From assembly GCA_964435285.1 (NCBI GenBank), contig CAYSYA010000006.1:1-64000 (forward strand): a stretch of DNA of 64,000 nt, read 5' to 3'. The notes under the pieces are model-generated. The model worked only from the letters and a program-made list of their open reading frames with translations, searched no databases and was not told where the DNA came from. Made by a program: the position numbers and the translations under genes. This DNA comes from GCA-2718035 sp964435285 (GTDB taxonomy: Bacteria > Bacteroidota > Bacteroidia > Flavobacteriales > TMED113). This document shows positions 1 through 8,665 of the stretch, one piece after another; the stretch's first letter is position 1; every line of letters starts with the position of its first letter.

Positions 1-1240
1 TGTGATATCTATAAAGCAACCATTTTCATCAGTAGCAGTTACAGTATAAGTTCCTACACCAATATCACTAAGGTCTTCAGTTGTTTCTCCATTAGACCAT
101 GAGTAAGTATAATTTCCTGTACCACCACCTACAGTCACATCAATAAAACCATCATTGCCACCGTTACATGTAACACCAAAGCCAGAGTAATCTGAATGAA
201 TTTCAGAGATAGTCATTTCTTCAGGCTCTGTAATTTCTATATCATTACTGGATTGAGAACAATTGTTTTCGTCAACTATATTTACAGAGTACTGACCTGG
301 TCCTAGATTTTCAATATTTTGTTCAGTACTAGAAAATCCGTTTGGTCCTGTCCATTCAAATGAATATTCCCCAACTCCACCTGAAACTTCTAACTCTATG
401 TATCCATCGTTTGCGCCAAAACATGAAATATTATATCCATTATATTCTGAAACGATAGCAATTGATTCGTTATTGGTTGCAGTTATTTCATCAGGTTCTG
501 TTATTTCAACTTCTATTGAAATTTCACATAAATTTTCATCACGAACTACTACAATCCATGTGCCGGCACATAAATTATTAACATCTTCAAGTTGAGTTCC
601 AGTCATCCATTCGTATGTATAATTTCCCGTACCACCTGTGACAGAAATATCAATGAATCCATCACAAGACCCATTACAACTAACTCCAAAACCATTATAA
701 TCAGAGTGAATTTCAGAAATGGCCATTGGTTCAGTTTCAGTTATTTCGAAAGTTGAAGTTTCAAAACATCCATTTTCATCAGTAACTGTAACTGTGTATG
801 TTCCTGCTCCTATTTCAGATAAGTCTTCTGATGTTTCACCATTTGACCATGAGTAAGTATAGTTTTCCGTTCCACCAATTACAGTAATATCAATAAATCC
901 ATCTGTTTGACCATGACAAGAAACTCCGTAACCTGAATAATCTGACTGAATAGAGGATATTGTTATTTGATTTTCTGGTTCAATAATATCAACTTCAACG
1001 GCAATTTCGCATCCATTTAAATCTGTTGCCACCACAGTGTATGTTCCTGCTTCTATTTCATTTAAGTCTTCTAAAGTTTCACCATTTGACCAAGAGTAAG
1101 TATAATTTCCGGTACCGCCAGTTACAGAAATATCAATAAATCCATCAGTTGCACCGTAACAAGATACACCAAATCCATTATAATCAGAATGGACTTCAGA
1201 AATAGCCATCGGTTCCGGTTCAATAATTTCTAAGTCTTCA
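1..1240 (-). repeat. Tandem SprB-type coding repeats, about 240 bp each
   Basis: Five consecutive units of about 80 codons share near-identical segments, for example the codons for HSDYNGFGVSC, GFIDISVTGG and YTYSWSNGE. They are visible on the plus strand as recurring text around 120-220, 590-720, 850-960 and 1080-1210. More divergent units continue to about 3300. The similarity suggests recent duplication or homogenisation, and such arrays are prone to collapse in assembly. Confidence 0.85.
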
Positions 1241-4200
1241 ATAATAAATGGACAATCATTCTGATCGTTAACCTCAACAGAATACAATCCAGGAGTAAGG
1301 TTGTTTACGTTTTGATCATTAGAAAAAACATCTCCATTTTCATTAGTCCAGCTAAAAATATATGGGGGGGTTCCACCATTTAATTCTAGAGCTATGGAAC
1401 CATCATTTGCACCATTGCATGAAATTCCAAAACCATTAAAATCTGTAATTGTTTCAGTAACAAATAGTGCTTGATCTGGTTCTGAAATTGTAAAATTTGT
1501 ACCATCATTTACACAACCATTTGCGTCAGTTACGTGAATTTCATAATAACCCTCCGCTAAACCATCAGTAGTTAGTGTTACAGTATTTGATAAAACGGTT
1601 GTTGAATAATTTATTTCAAGTTGCTCTCCATTTTCATTAAACCATTCAATGGAGTAATTTTCAATTTCTCCTAAAATATCATTTGGACACCCTCCACTGA
1701 TGTTAACAGTTAGAGAACCATCACTCCCTCCAAAACAACTTACATTTGTTTGAGAGCCTGTGACTAAAAGTTCTTCAGGTTCAGTTAATATTATGTCAAC
1801 TGACTCACTACAGTAACCATCAAAAATAGTAACTAAATATTGTCCTGCGCCTACATTTTCAATTGTTGAAGAATTAACACCAAGTGGATTATTTATTCCT
1901 GTAGATGAAATAATATTTCCATTTTCATCTTCTTGTATTAAGTTCCAACTGTATGTGTATGAGCCACACCCTCCTTCGACATCAACATTAATAATACCAT
2001 CAGTAGCTCCAAAACAAGAAACATTATATCCACACTCTTTTTCAATAGCAGAAATTTCATTTATTATAAGCTCATTTGGCTCAGTTAGAGATATAACAGT
2101 GGTTGTTTTACAATCTTCATCTTGACTCTGTAAATAATTTGCATTCCAAATTTCTAAAGTATAATCTTGTGCAGTTAAATTATCAAAAACAATAATTCCC
2201 CCTATGGCATTTGAATCGGATGCTGATGATTGTAAGTTTCCAGTATTATTATATAGTTGGTAAGTAAAAGGACCACCTTCAAGTTGATTCATTGATGAAA
2301 CGTTAATAGAAATCGACCCATCATTTTCTCCAAAGCATGAAATATTATATGGATTACTATTTTCGTCAAAACAATTGTATTCAGATTTACTTACAATATT
2401 TTCAGCATTAATAATACCGTCTCCATCAATATCCTCTGTTAATTCAATTGGACTAGGTTCTGTTATTGTGAAAAAAGTTGTTTCACTTGGACAATTAGAA
2501 GAGTCTAATACGTAAATAGAATATGTACCTGCTGCTAAGTTACTTATATTGCTTATAGTGTTACCACTTTCATCTTCGATTACTACTTCATATCCAAATA
2601 TTAAATCAGGACAATTATTACACGTAACAGGGCAAAATTCTGAAATTGGAGTTCCGTCGAAAGATACAAAATCACAACCAAGTATAGCTACTGCACCAAC
2701 GCAACCACCAAAGCTTTGAACAAAGGAAGTATTATCATCCTCACATAATTCTCCGGGACATCCACCTGAAATATTATCAATAGTCACATATCCATTTTGA
2801 TCGCCATAACATTCATTATCATCATCATTAACAGTATAATTTATTTCAATTGCTTCAGGTTCAGTTATTTCAATTACAGTTGTTGTGAAACAGTAATCTC
2901 CATCACCAACACCATCATTGTCAGAGTCAACACCACTTGGAGAGAATAAAGCTAAAGTGTATTCACCAGCACCAAGGGGGGTAGATATTACAATGTTTTC
3001 ACCAAAATTATTAGCAAAAACAGGTCCCCATATTGGTGAGCTATTTTCAATATCTACGTTGGAGCCATTATATAATTCAAAAAAGTAATTTTCTAAATCA
3101 TTATTGTTTGGAAGATTTACTGTACTGGTGGAGTCAGTCTCTTCAGTGAAAACAAAATTATAAAAAGTCCCCCCTTCAATAATTTGAGGTAAATCAAGGG
3201 TTATTTGAGAGTCATCATCTCCGTTACATGTAACATCATATCCACAATTTTTATAATCATGTATTATTTTATCTGTATCAATTTCTAAAGGCTGTTGTTC
3301 ATATATAGTAAATGTAAATGCTTCGTTATTATTTAAAGCACATCCATTTTCATCAGTAATTAGAACTTCATAATTTACACCAATAACTGAACCTATTAGA
3401 TTGCTCAGTTCACCCCCTTGCCCTGTAATACCCCATTCATTAGGCTCAATACTTTCGCCACTTGTTGTTCCAAGATCTTCGTAAAAACCAGTATTTGGAT
3501 CTTGGAATGTCCACTCGAACTCAGCATTTGTTAAATCTAAACCGGTTTCTATGTCAACTATATTAACAGATATATTTCCGTCATTTTGTCCAGGGCAACT
3601 AACTTGAAAAATTGCGGAAGTAACTTCGTAATTTGAGAATATTTCAATTTGTTCTTCCCAGTCTTGTGAACAAGAAATGTCATCAGGGTTATCACAAACA
3701 ACAATTATATTGATTCCCTGATTAGAAGCATCTTGTAGATATAGTTGGTCACCAACTTCAATCATATTGTTGTCAACAAATATTGTATATTGGTCATTGT
3801 CAGTACAACCCCCACCATTAACAGCATTAGCTGTAAATAAAGCAGGTTGACCAAAACAAGCAGGCATATCTAATGTATAATCAAATGAAACTGGCTCATA
3901 ATCACTTGGAATTTCAAAACTTTGAAACCCATTTTCTGAAACAGATCCTATACAAACTCCTTCATCTGAACAAAGAATTGTTCCTGCTGGAATATAGAAA
4001 TCAGTATTAGAGCAACCAGCTATAGTTGCATTAATTCTTAAAGTATAAGTAGTTCCAAATAATGAATTATCTACAGCGCCATCACCATCATTATCTAAAC
4101 TATTAGTCGTACACTCTACAAGTAGTTCTTGAAGTCCTTGAACATTATAAAAATCAACTTCAGTTACATCTTCAAAGTTTGGAGTTAATGGAATTCCCCC

Positions 4201-4512
4201 AGAGCTATTTTCTAGATAAACAGTAACATTACTCATTTCATAGTTTGAAACTAAGTTAAATTGAAATAAACCCTGTTGAGAGGCACATGATGGTGACGCT
4301 AAACAAAAATTTTGAAGTTCAAGTGACCAATCAGGATAAGCAGAACATGCAGGGCTCGTTGTTTCTAAAGTCACAGAAGATTCAGATGGAGTGCAATATG
4401 TAGAACCTGTGGCTTGCTGTTGGGCTATTCCAGAAAAAGTAAATAGAAGAAATAGAAATAAAGTAATAAATAATCTATTTCTAAATGTTAATATTTTGAA
4501 GAAGTTTATCAT
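1..4512 (-). CDS. Giant SprB-repeat gliding/adhesion surface protein, N-terminal part (C-terminus beyond the left edge)
   Basis: One reading frame stays open from the ATG at 4512 to the window edge, 1504 codons with no stop found. It begins with a signal peptide (MINFFKILTF, then a hydrophobic stretch ending GIAQQQ). About eleven SprB-type repeats of roughly 80 residues follow, with the core pattern VSCxGxxDGxIxxxVxGGTxxYTYSW and ending AGTYTVTxTDxNGC. SprB is the large mobile adhesin of flavobacterial gliding and is exported by the type IX system; function here is inferred from the repeats. The last five repeats (1-1240) are the most alike. A Cys-rich insert at 2611-2745 breaks the repeat pattern. 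The missing C-terminus should carry a T9SS sorting domain. A 116-bp spacer separates it from lpxH, so it may have its own promoter. It could be another SprB-repeat adhesin rather than SprB itself. Confidence 0.9.
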   Translation of the reverse strand, partial: MINFFKILTFRNRLFITLFLFLLFTFSGIAQQQATGSTYCTPSESSVTLETTSPACSAYPDWSLELQNFCLASPSCASQQGLFQFNLVSNYEMSNVTVYLENSSGGIPLTPNFEDVTEVDFYNVQGLQELLVECTTNSLDNDGDGAVDNSLFGTTYTLRINATIAGCSNTDFYIPAGTILCSDEGVCIGSVSENGFQSFEIPSDYEPVSFDYTLDMPACFGQPALFTANAVNGGGCTDNDQYTIFVDNNMIEVGDQLYLQDASNQGINIIVVCDNPDDISCSQDWEEQIEIFSNYEVTSAIFQVSCPGQNDGNISVNIVDIETGLDLTNAEFEWTFQDPNTGFYEDLGTTSGESIEPNEWGITGQGGELSNLIGSVIGVNYEVLITDENGCALNNNEAFTFTIYEQQPLEIDTDKIIHDYKNCGYDVTCNGDDDSQITLDLPQIIEGGTFYNFVFTEETDSTSTVNLPNNNDLENYFFELYNGSNVDIENSSPIWGPVFANNFGENIVISTPLGAGEYTLALFSPSGVDSDNDGVGDGDYCFTTTVIEITEPEAIEINYTVNDDDNECYGDQNGYVTIDNISGGCPGELCEDDNTSFVQSFGGCVGAVAILGCDFVSFDGTPISEFCPVTCNNCPDLIFGYEVVIEDESGNTISNISNLAAGTYSIYVLDSSNCPSETTFFTITEPSPIELTEDIDGDGIINAENIVSKSEYNCFDENSNPYNISCFGENDGSISINVSSMNQLEGGPFTYQLYNNTGNLQSSASDSNAIGGIIVFDNLTAQDYTLEIWNANYLQSQDEDCKTTTVISLTEPNELIINEISAIEKECGYNVSCFGATDGIINVDVEGGCGSYTYSWNLIQEDENGNIISSTGINNPLGVNSSTIENVGAGQYLVTIFDGYCSESVDIILTEPEELLVTGSQTNVSCFGGSDGSLTVNISGGCPNDILGEIENYSIEWFNENGEQLEINYSTTVLSNTVTLTTDGLAEGYYEIHVTDANGCVNDGTNFTISEPDQALFVTETITDFNGFGISCNGANDGSIALELNGGTPPYIFSWTNENGDVFSNDQNVNNLTPGLYSVEVNDQNDCPFIIEDLEIIEPEPMAISEVHSDYNGFGVSCYGATDGFIDISVTGGTGNYTYSWSNGETLEDLNEIEAGTYTVVATDLNGCEIAVEVDIIEPENQITISSIQSDYSGYGVSCHGQTDGFIDITVIGGTENYTYSWSNGETSEDLSEIGAGTYTVTVTDENGCFETSTFEITETEPMAISEIHSDYNGFGVSCNGSCDGFIDISVTGGTGNYTYEWMTGTQLEDVNNLCAGTWIVVVRDENLCEISIEVEITEPDEITATNNESIAIVSEYNGYNISCFGANDGYIELEVSGGVGEYSFEWTGPNGFSSTEQNIENLGPGQYSVNIVDENNCSQSSNDIEITEPEEMTISEIHSDYSGFGVTCNGGNDGFIDVTVGGGTGNYTYSWSNGETTEDLSDIGVGTYTVTATDENGCFIDIT
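2611..2745 (-). other. ShK-like six-cysteine module inside the SprB-type protein
   Basis: Within the adhesin, residues about 590-634 contain six cysteines in the order CEDDN, GGC, LGC, EFC, TC, NNC. The end of the module reads FCPVTCNNC. This resembles the CP-x-TC-x-x-C ending of ShK/ShKT toxin-type domains, with one Asp/Asn-rich stretch after the first Cys. The match is by eye on spacing and the terminal motif only. Two further Cys precede the module in the repeat before it. The rest of the protein has mostly one or two Cys per repeat, so the cluster stands out. Confidence 0.55.
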
Positions 4513-4628
4513 TAATTAATTTTTTAAATAATAATTCTGTTTGTAATTATAAAACAAAAACTATACCAATTATTATTTATATCATTTCATTAAAAAAAAT
4601 GAAAGAAATAACTAATGAGTAAAAGTAG

Positions 4629-5366
4629 TTAAAAATTTTTTAATAACAGATTTTCCCCATCTAATTCTGCGTATGAAAAATGTGTTACCCAATCTCCCAA
4701 ATTAACATAACTTGAATTATGTGAAATTAGAATTTTTTTTGGTTGATGTATGTGTCCAAAAATAAAAAAGTCAATGTGGTGTTTTTCTAATTGTTTTTTA
4801 CAGTAGTTGGTTAAATAAGTTTCTCCCAATTTTTCGTTGGATGGATTTTGTTTACTTCTACTTTGTTTAGAAAGAAATTGAGCTAATGATATTCCAATAT
4901 AAGAGGGAATAAGACTAAATAAAAATTGACAAATTTTATTTGAATAAATAAATTTTAAGAATTTATATATTTTATTTCCAGATCCAAGACCATCACCGTG
5001 AGATAAATAAAATTTTTTACCGTTTAATTTTATGATTTTTGATTCTTTATAGATTTTTAGACCAATTTCGTTTTCCAAATAACCAAAGGTCCATAAATCA
5101 TGATTTCCAACAAATAAATGAATTTTAATTCCAGAATCAGTAAGTTGAGCTAATTTACCTTTTAGTCTTTCATAGCCTTTAGGAATTACTTTTTTATATT
5201 CAAACCAAAAATCAAATAAATCGCCTAGAAGATAAATTTCTTTTGCTTCATTTTTAATTTTTTCAAGCCATTCACAAATTTTTTTTTCTCTTCGGATACT
5301 CTCTTCGTTATTTGGAGCCCCTAAATGAAAGTCAGAGGCAAAATATATTTTAGTTTTGGTTTGCAT
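4629..5366 (-). CDS. lpxH: UDP-2,3-diacylglucosamine diphosphatase (LpxH)
   Basis: Predicted calcineurin-like metallophosphoesterase that removes UMP from UDP-2,3-diacylglucosamine to give lipid X, a step of lipid A synthesis at the inner face of the cytoplasmic membrane. The metal-ligand motifs are all present: SDFHLG (D12, H14), GDLFDFW (D49), GNHD (N88, H89), SHGDG (H123) and GHIHQP (H205, H207). At 245 residues it has the usual LpxH length. The start overlaps the end of the preceding thioredoxin-like gene by 17 bases, so the two are probably translated together. It is the last gene of the lpxK-to-lpxH run, placing two lipid A genes in one transcription unit. Some Bacteroidota paralogues are annotated only as LpxH-like phosphoesterases. 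Confidence 0.85.
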   Translation of the reverse strand: MQTKTKIYFASDFHLGAPNNEESIRREKKICEWLEKIKNEAKEIYLLGDLFDFWFEYKKVIPKGYERLKGKLAQLTDSGIKIHLFVGNHDLWTFGYLENEIGLKIYKESKIIKLNGKKFYLSHGDGLGSGNKIYKFLKFIYSNKICQFLFSLIPSYIGISLAQFLSKQSRSKQNPSNEKLGETYLTNYCKKQLEKHHIDFFIFGHIHQPKKILISHNSSYVNLGDWVTHFSYAELDGENLLLKNF

Positions 5367-5862
5367 CTAAAATTTTTTCTAATTCTTTTTCTAAGGTTTT
5401 AATAGAAATTTTCTCTGCAATTATTTTACCATTTTTATCTATCAAAACAGCGTGAGGAATACTTCGAACATTATATAAATCAACCAAGTAAGTTCCCCAT
5501 CCATTTAATTCACTAACATTAGTCCATATTAATTCATCTTCTTCAATTGCATTAATCCAGTCTTGGGAAGCTTTTTTTTGGCTATTGATTCCGTCCAAAG
5601 ACACTCCTAAAATCTCAAAATCTTTAGTTCTATATTTTTCATATAGTTTAACAAGTGTTTTATTTGCGGATCTACATGGTCTACACCAAGATGCCCAAAA
5701 ATCAATTAAAACAACTTTTCCCTTGAAGTCAGATAAAGAAACTATTTCATTATATATATCTGGTAATGAAAATTCAGGAGCTTGATTATCATAGTTCGAT
5801 GTATTTCCACTTTGATTACAAGAATAAAATATAAATGATAAAAAAACTAAAATTTTTTTCAT
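5350..5862 (-). CDS. TlpA-like thioredoxin-fold lipoprotein
   Basis: A 170-residue protein with a lipoprotein signal (MKKILVFLSFIFYSC, lipidated Cys15) and a thioredoxin/AhpC-TSA fold. The redox pair is WCRPC (Cys60, Cys63), preceded by the typical GKVVLIDFWASW strand. Such proteins are membrane-tethered disulfide reductases or oxidoreductases on the periplasmic side; the partner cannot be told from the sequence. A cis-Pro loop motif (SIPHAVLID) is present, so the active site looks complete. It overlaps gatB by 4 bases upstream and lpxH by 17 bases downstream, which supports one operon. Confidence 0.85.
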   Translation of the reverse strand: MKKILVFLSFIFYSCNQSGNTSNYDNQAPEFSLPDIYNEIVSLSDFKGKVVLIDFWASWCRPCRSANKTLVKLYEKYRTKDFEILGVSLDGINSQKKASQDWINAIEEDELIWTNVSELNGWGTYLVDLYNVRSIPHAVLIDKNGKIIAEKISIKTLEKELEKILDANQN

Positions 5863-7310
5863 GATTCTAGGGCTTTTTTAATTAGTTCATTTAACGTTTT
5901 TGGATTAGCGGTTCCTTTAGATAATTTCATAGCTTCCCCCATAAATAAACCTAAAAGATTTTTATTTCCATTTTTATAAGCCAAAACTTTTTCTGGGTAT
6001 TTATTTAAAGATTCGATTACATAACTATGTAACATATCATCATTTTTACTTTGAATCCAATTATTTTCCTTTGCTATTTCCTTGGGTGATTTTCCGATAT
6101 TATTTGTCATAGCCGGAAAAATCTTTTGACTCATTATTGAATGATTTATTTCATCAGATTCAATCATTTCAGATAATTCAGCTATAAATTTAGGTTTAAT
6201 TTTAAAATCAGCTATATCAATTGAATTTTCATTTAGATAACTTTTTACAACTCCCATTATTAAATTTGCTGCAGTTTTATAGTATTTAGTAGAATTAATC
6301 ACTGATTCAAAATAAAGAGATAAGGATTTGTTTTCAGTTAAATTTTTTGCGTCATAAACACTTAAATCAAATTCGTTAGTATACTTTAAAAATAACTCGT
6401 TCGGAAGGCTTGGAATATTACTTTTAACATTTTCAATAAAATCTTTTGTTATGATAATGGGCTGAATATCTGGTTCAGGGAAATATCTGTAATCTTGAGC
6501 ATCTTCTTTTTTTCTTAAAACAATTGTTGAGTTATTTTTTGCATTATATGTTCTTGTTTCCTGTTCTATTTTTTCACCCTTTTCATATGCAGTTATTTGT
6601 CTATCTTTTTCTAAATCTATTGCTTTTTGAACATTGGAAAATGAATTCAAATTTTTTATTTCAACTCTGTTTCTTAATTCTTTAGACCCCTTTAGTCTAA
6701 CAGAAATATTTGCGTCACACCTCAAACTTCCTTCCTCCATATTTCCATCACAGATATCTAAATATCTAACAATTTTTCTTATTTCATACAAGTAATCATG
6801 AGCTTCTTTTGATGATCTAATGTCAGGTTCAGATACAATTTCAAGTAATGGAACTCCAGCTCTATTTAAATCAATTAAAGAATTGAAAGGATCAAGATCA
6901 TGAATACTTTTCCCTGCATCTTCTTCCATATGAATTCTTGTTAAATTAATTTTATTTGAAACACCATTTTCATCATAAATTTCAACATAACCATTTTTAC
7001 ATATCGGAGTTTTATCTTGAGTTATTTGATAGCCTTTAGGCAAGTCTGTGTAATAATAATTTTTTCTAGCGTATTGATTTTCGGTGCTAATATCACATTT
7101 TAAGGCAAGTCCAAGTTTTACAGCATATTCAATTACTTTTTTATTTGGTTTTGGTAGAGTTCCAGGATGAGCTAAAGATATTGGACTTGTGCAATTATTA
7201 GGTTCGGCACCATATAAATTAGCATCACTACAATATGCTTTACTAGATGTAGATAATTGAACATGAACCTCTAATCCAATAATAGTTTCATATTTATTAG
7301 TTGATTCCAT
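5859..7310 (-). CDS. gatB: Aspartyl/glutamyl-tRNA(Asn/Gln) amidotransferase subunit B
   Basis: GatB of the GatCAB complex, which amidates Glu-tRNA(Gln) and/or Asp-tRNA(Asn) in organisms lacking the cognate synthetase. The 483-residue protein opens with the family signature GLEVHVQLST and contains the cradle-domain motifs DLNRAGVPLLEIVSEPD and EGSLRCDANIS. It ends with the helical and YqeY-like tail (NPKTLNELIKKAL) that binds tRNA. Length and order of motifs are normal. The ATG abuts the stop codon of the LVIVD protein gene with no spacer, and its 3' end overlaps the thioredoxin gene by 4 bases. gatA and gatC are not in the window. Confidence 0.95.
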   Translation of the reverse strand: MESTNKYETIIGLEVHVQLSTSSKAYCSDANLYGAEPNNCTSPISLAHPGTLPKPNKKVIEYAVKLGLALKCDISTENQYARKNYYYTDLPKGYQITQDKTPICKNGYVEIYDENGVSNKINLTRIHMEEDAGKSIHDLDPFNSLIDLNRAGVPLLEIVSEPDIRSSKEAHDYLYEIRKIVRYLDICDGNMEEGSLRCDANISVRLKGSKELRNRVEIKNLNSFSNVQKAIDLEKDRQITAYEKGEKIEQETRTYNAKNNSTIVLRKKEDAQDYRYFPEPDIQPIIITKDFIENVKSNIPSLPNELFLKYTNEFDLSVYDAKNLTENKSLSLYFESVINSTKYYKTAANLIMGVVKSYLNENSIDIADFKIKPKFIAELSEMIESDEINHSIMSQKIFPAMTNNIGKSPKEIAKENNWIQSKNDDMLHSYVIESLNKYPEKVLAYKNGNKNLLGLFMGEAMKLSKGTANPKTLNELIKKALES

Positions 7311-8660
7311 TTATTGCTTAATCAATTTTTTCACTAACAATTCATCATCAATTTCAAAATGCAAAAAATAAAAACCGGAACTTAATTTCAGGTTAGAAAT
7401 TGTACTTTCATTAATTATATTTTTCTTAATAATTGATTTTCCGTTGACGTCAAAAATTTCTAATTTAATTTCATCAGTTAAATTTGAAAATGAAATTTTA
7501 ATTTCATCACTAAATGGGTTTGGAAATACAGACAGTTTTTTTTCTAATAAATTTGTAGATGAATTCTGATTATCTAGAGGAGACAAGACAAATAAACCAG
7601 ATTGCATGTCTGATACTAAAATATTCCCTGAGGGTAGTAAAGGGTAAACGCCCCAAGCACCTCTGTAACTATCATGATCTTCAGGCATATAAGTGTCAAA
7701 ACTTCCAGCTAAAATTGGATTCGATGGGTCTGAGATATCCCATATAAGAAGACCATCATGATAATGAGAAACATACACATAATTTTCTTTAATAATTAAA
7801 TTATGAGCTATAGATTCTGAGTCAATATTACTTAAGAAAGTTGTATTAACAGAGATTTCACTTGGGTTTGAGACATCACATATTTTCATTTCATAGCCAT
7901 GATTTTCATCGGCAAAAATATAAGTTTCTCCGGAGCTATTTAGCCAACCTGAATGATTGTATCCTTTATCAGGATATTGAGTTAGAGAACCAATTACTTG
8001 ACCATTTGATGGGTTAGAGAAATCTACAATATATAGACCATTTTCCCCCGCGTTGAGGTAGCCTATATCGTTTTTAACATATATATCATGAATATATCCC
8101 GCATCTTCAAACGTTGATAAAAAAACGGGGTTTTGAGGTTCTTCTATTGAAAATAAAGCAAGTTTATTCCATTCATTTAACACACGTCCTCCGCAAACAT
8201 ACATTATTGCACTTTGTTCATCGATAAAAATATTGTGAGCTCTTTTAATATATTCATCTGAATCATAAACAACATTAAATTCATTTGGTAAGCTGGAAAT
8301 ATCAATTATTTGAAGTGTACTTTCACCTTCATCAGCAACAGCATATAAATAACCATTATAATCATGGAAATCTCTATGCACAATTGCTGGGCTTGAATCA
8401 GCACCTTCAATATATGCAGCTAAATTACTATTTTCAGGGTTTGTGATATCAAAAATATGAGTTCCTTGTGTACTTCCAATAATGGCAAATTCATGACCAT
8501 TTTGAGCAATACCCCAAACTTCATTATACTTGCATCCTACCCAGTTATCATCGCTTATACTTTCATCAGACCACTGAAAAAGTAATTCTAATCCATCTTG
8601 AGCCTTTACTGAAGTGATTGAGCAAATTAGTGTTATTAAAATTAAATATATTTTTTTCAT
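7311..8660 (-). CDS. LVIVD-repeat (choice-of-anchor B type) secreted protein with T9SS sorting tail
   Basis: A 449-residue exported protein: signal peptide (MKKIYLILITLICSITSVKAQ), then a beta-propeller made of LVIVD-type units (GTHIFDITNPENS, LQIIDISSLP, LYIVDFSNPSNG, LLIWDISDPSNP), then a type A T9SS tail (VFPNPFSDEI ... GFYFLHFE ... VKKLIKQ). Such proteins are exported across the outer membrane and anchored or released; their ligand is unknown. Many His/Asp residues recur at blade edges (HRDFHDYNG, HNIFID, HDIYV), which might bind metal; that is inference. It sits between lpxK and gatB with spacers of 5 and 0 bases, an odd place for a surface protein, so it is probably co-transcribed with housekeeping genes. 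Confidence 0.85.
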   Translation of the reverse strand: MKKIYLILITLICSITSVKAQDGLELLFQWSDESISDDNWVGCKYNEVWGIAQNGHEFAIIGSTQGTHIFDITNPENSNLAAYIEGADSSPAIVHRDFHDYNGYLYAVADEGESTLQIIDISSLPNEFNVVYDSDEYIKRAHNIFIDEQSAIMYVCGGRVLNEWNKLALFSIEEPQNPVFLSTFEDAGYIHDIYVKNDIGYLNAGENGLYIVDFSNPSNGQVIGSLTQYPDKGYNHSGWLNSSGETYIFADENHGYEMKICDVSNPSEISVNTTFLSNIDSESIAHNLIIKENYVYVSHYHDGLLIWDISDPSNPILAGSFDTYMPEDHDSYRGAWGVYPLLPSGNILVSDMQSGLFVLSPLDNQNSSTNLLEKKLSVFPNPFSDEIKISFSNLTDEIKLEIFDVNGKSIIKKNIINESTISNLKLSSGFYFLHFEIDDELLVKKLIKQ

Positions 8661-8665
8661 AGTTT

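Noticed and set aside
4550..4625. TTTCATT/AATGAAA hairpin downstream of lpxH as terminator
   Set aside because: The stem is weak and AT-only with no T-run after it on the minus strand.
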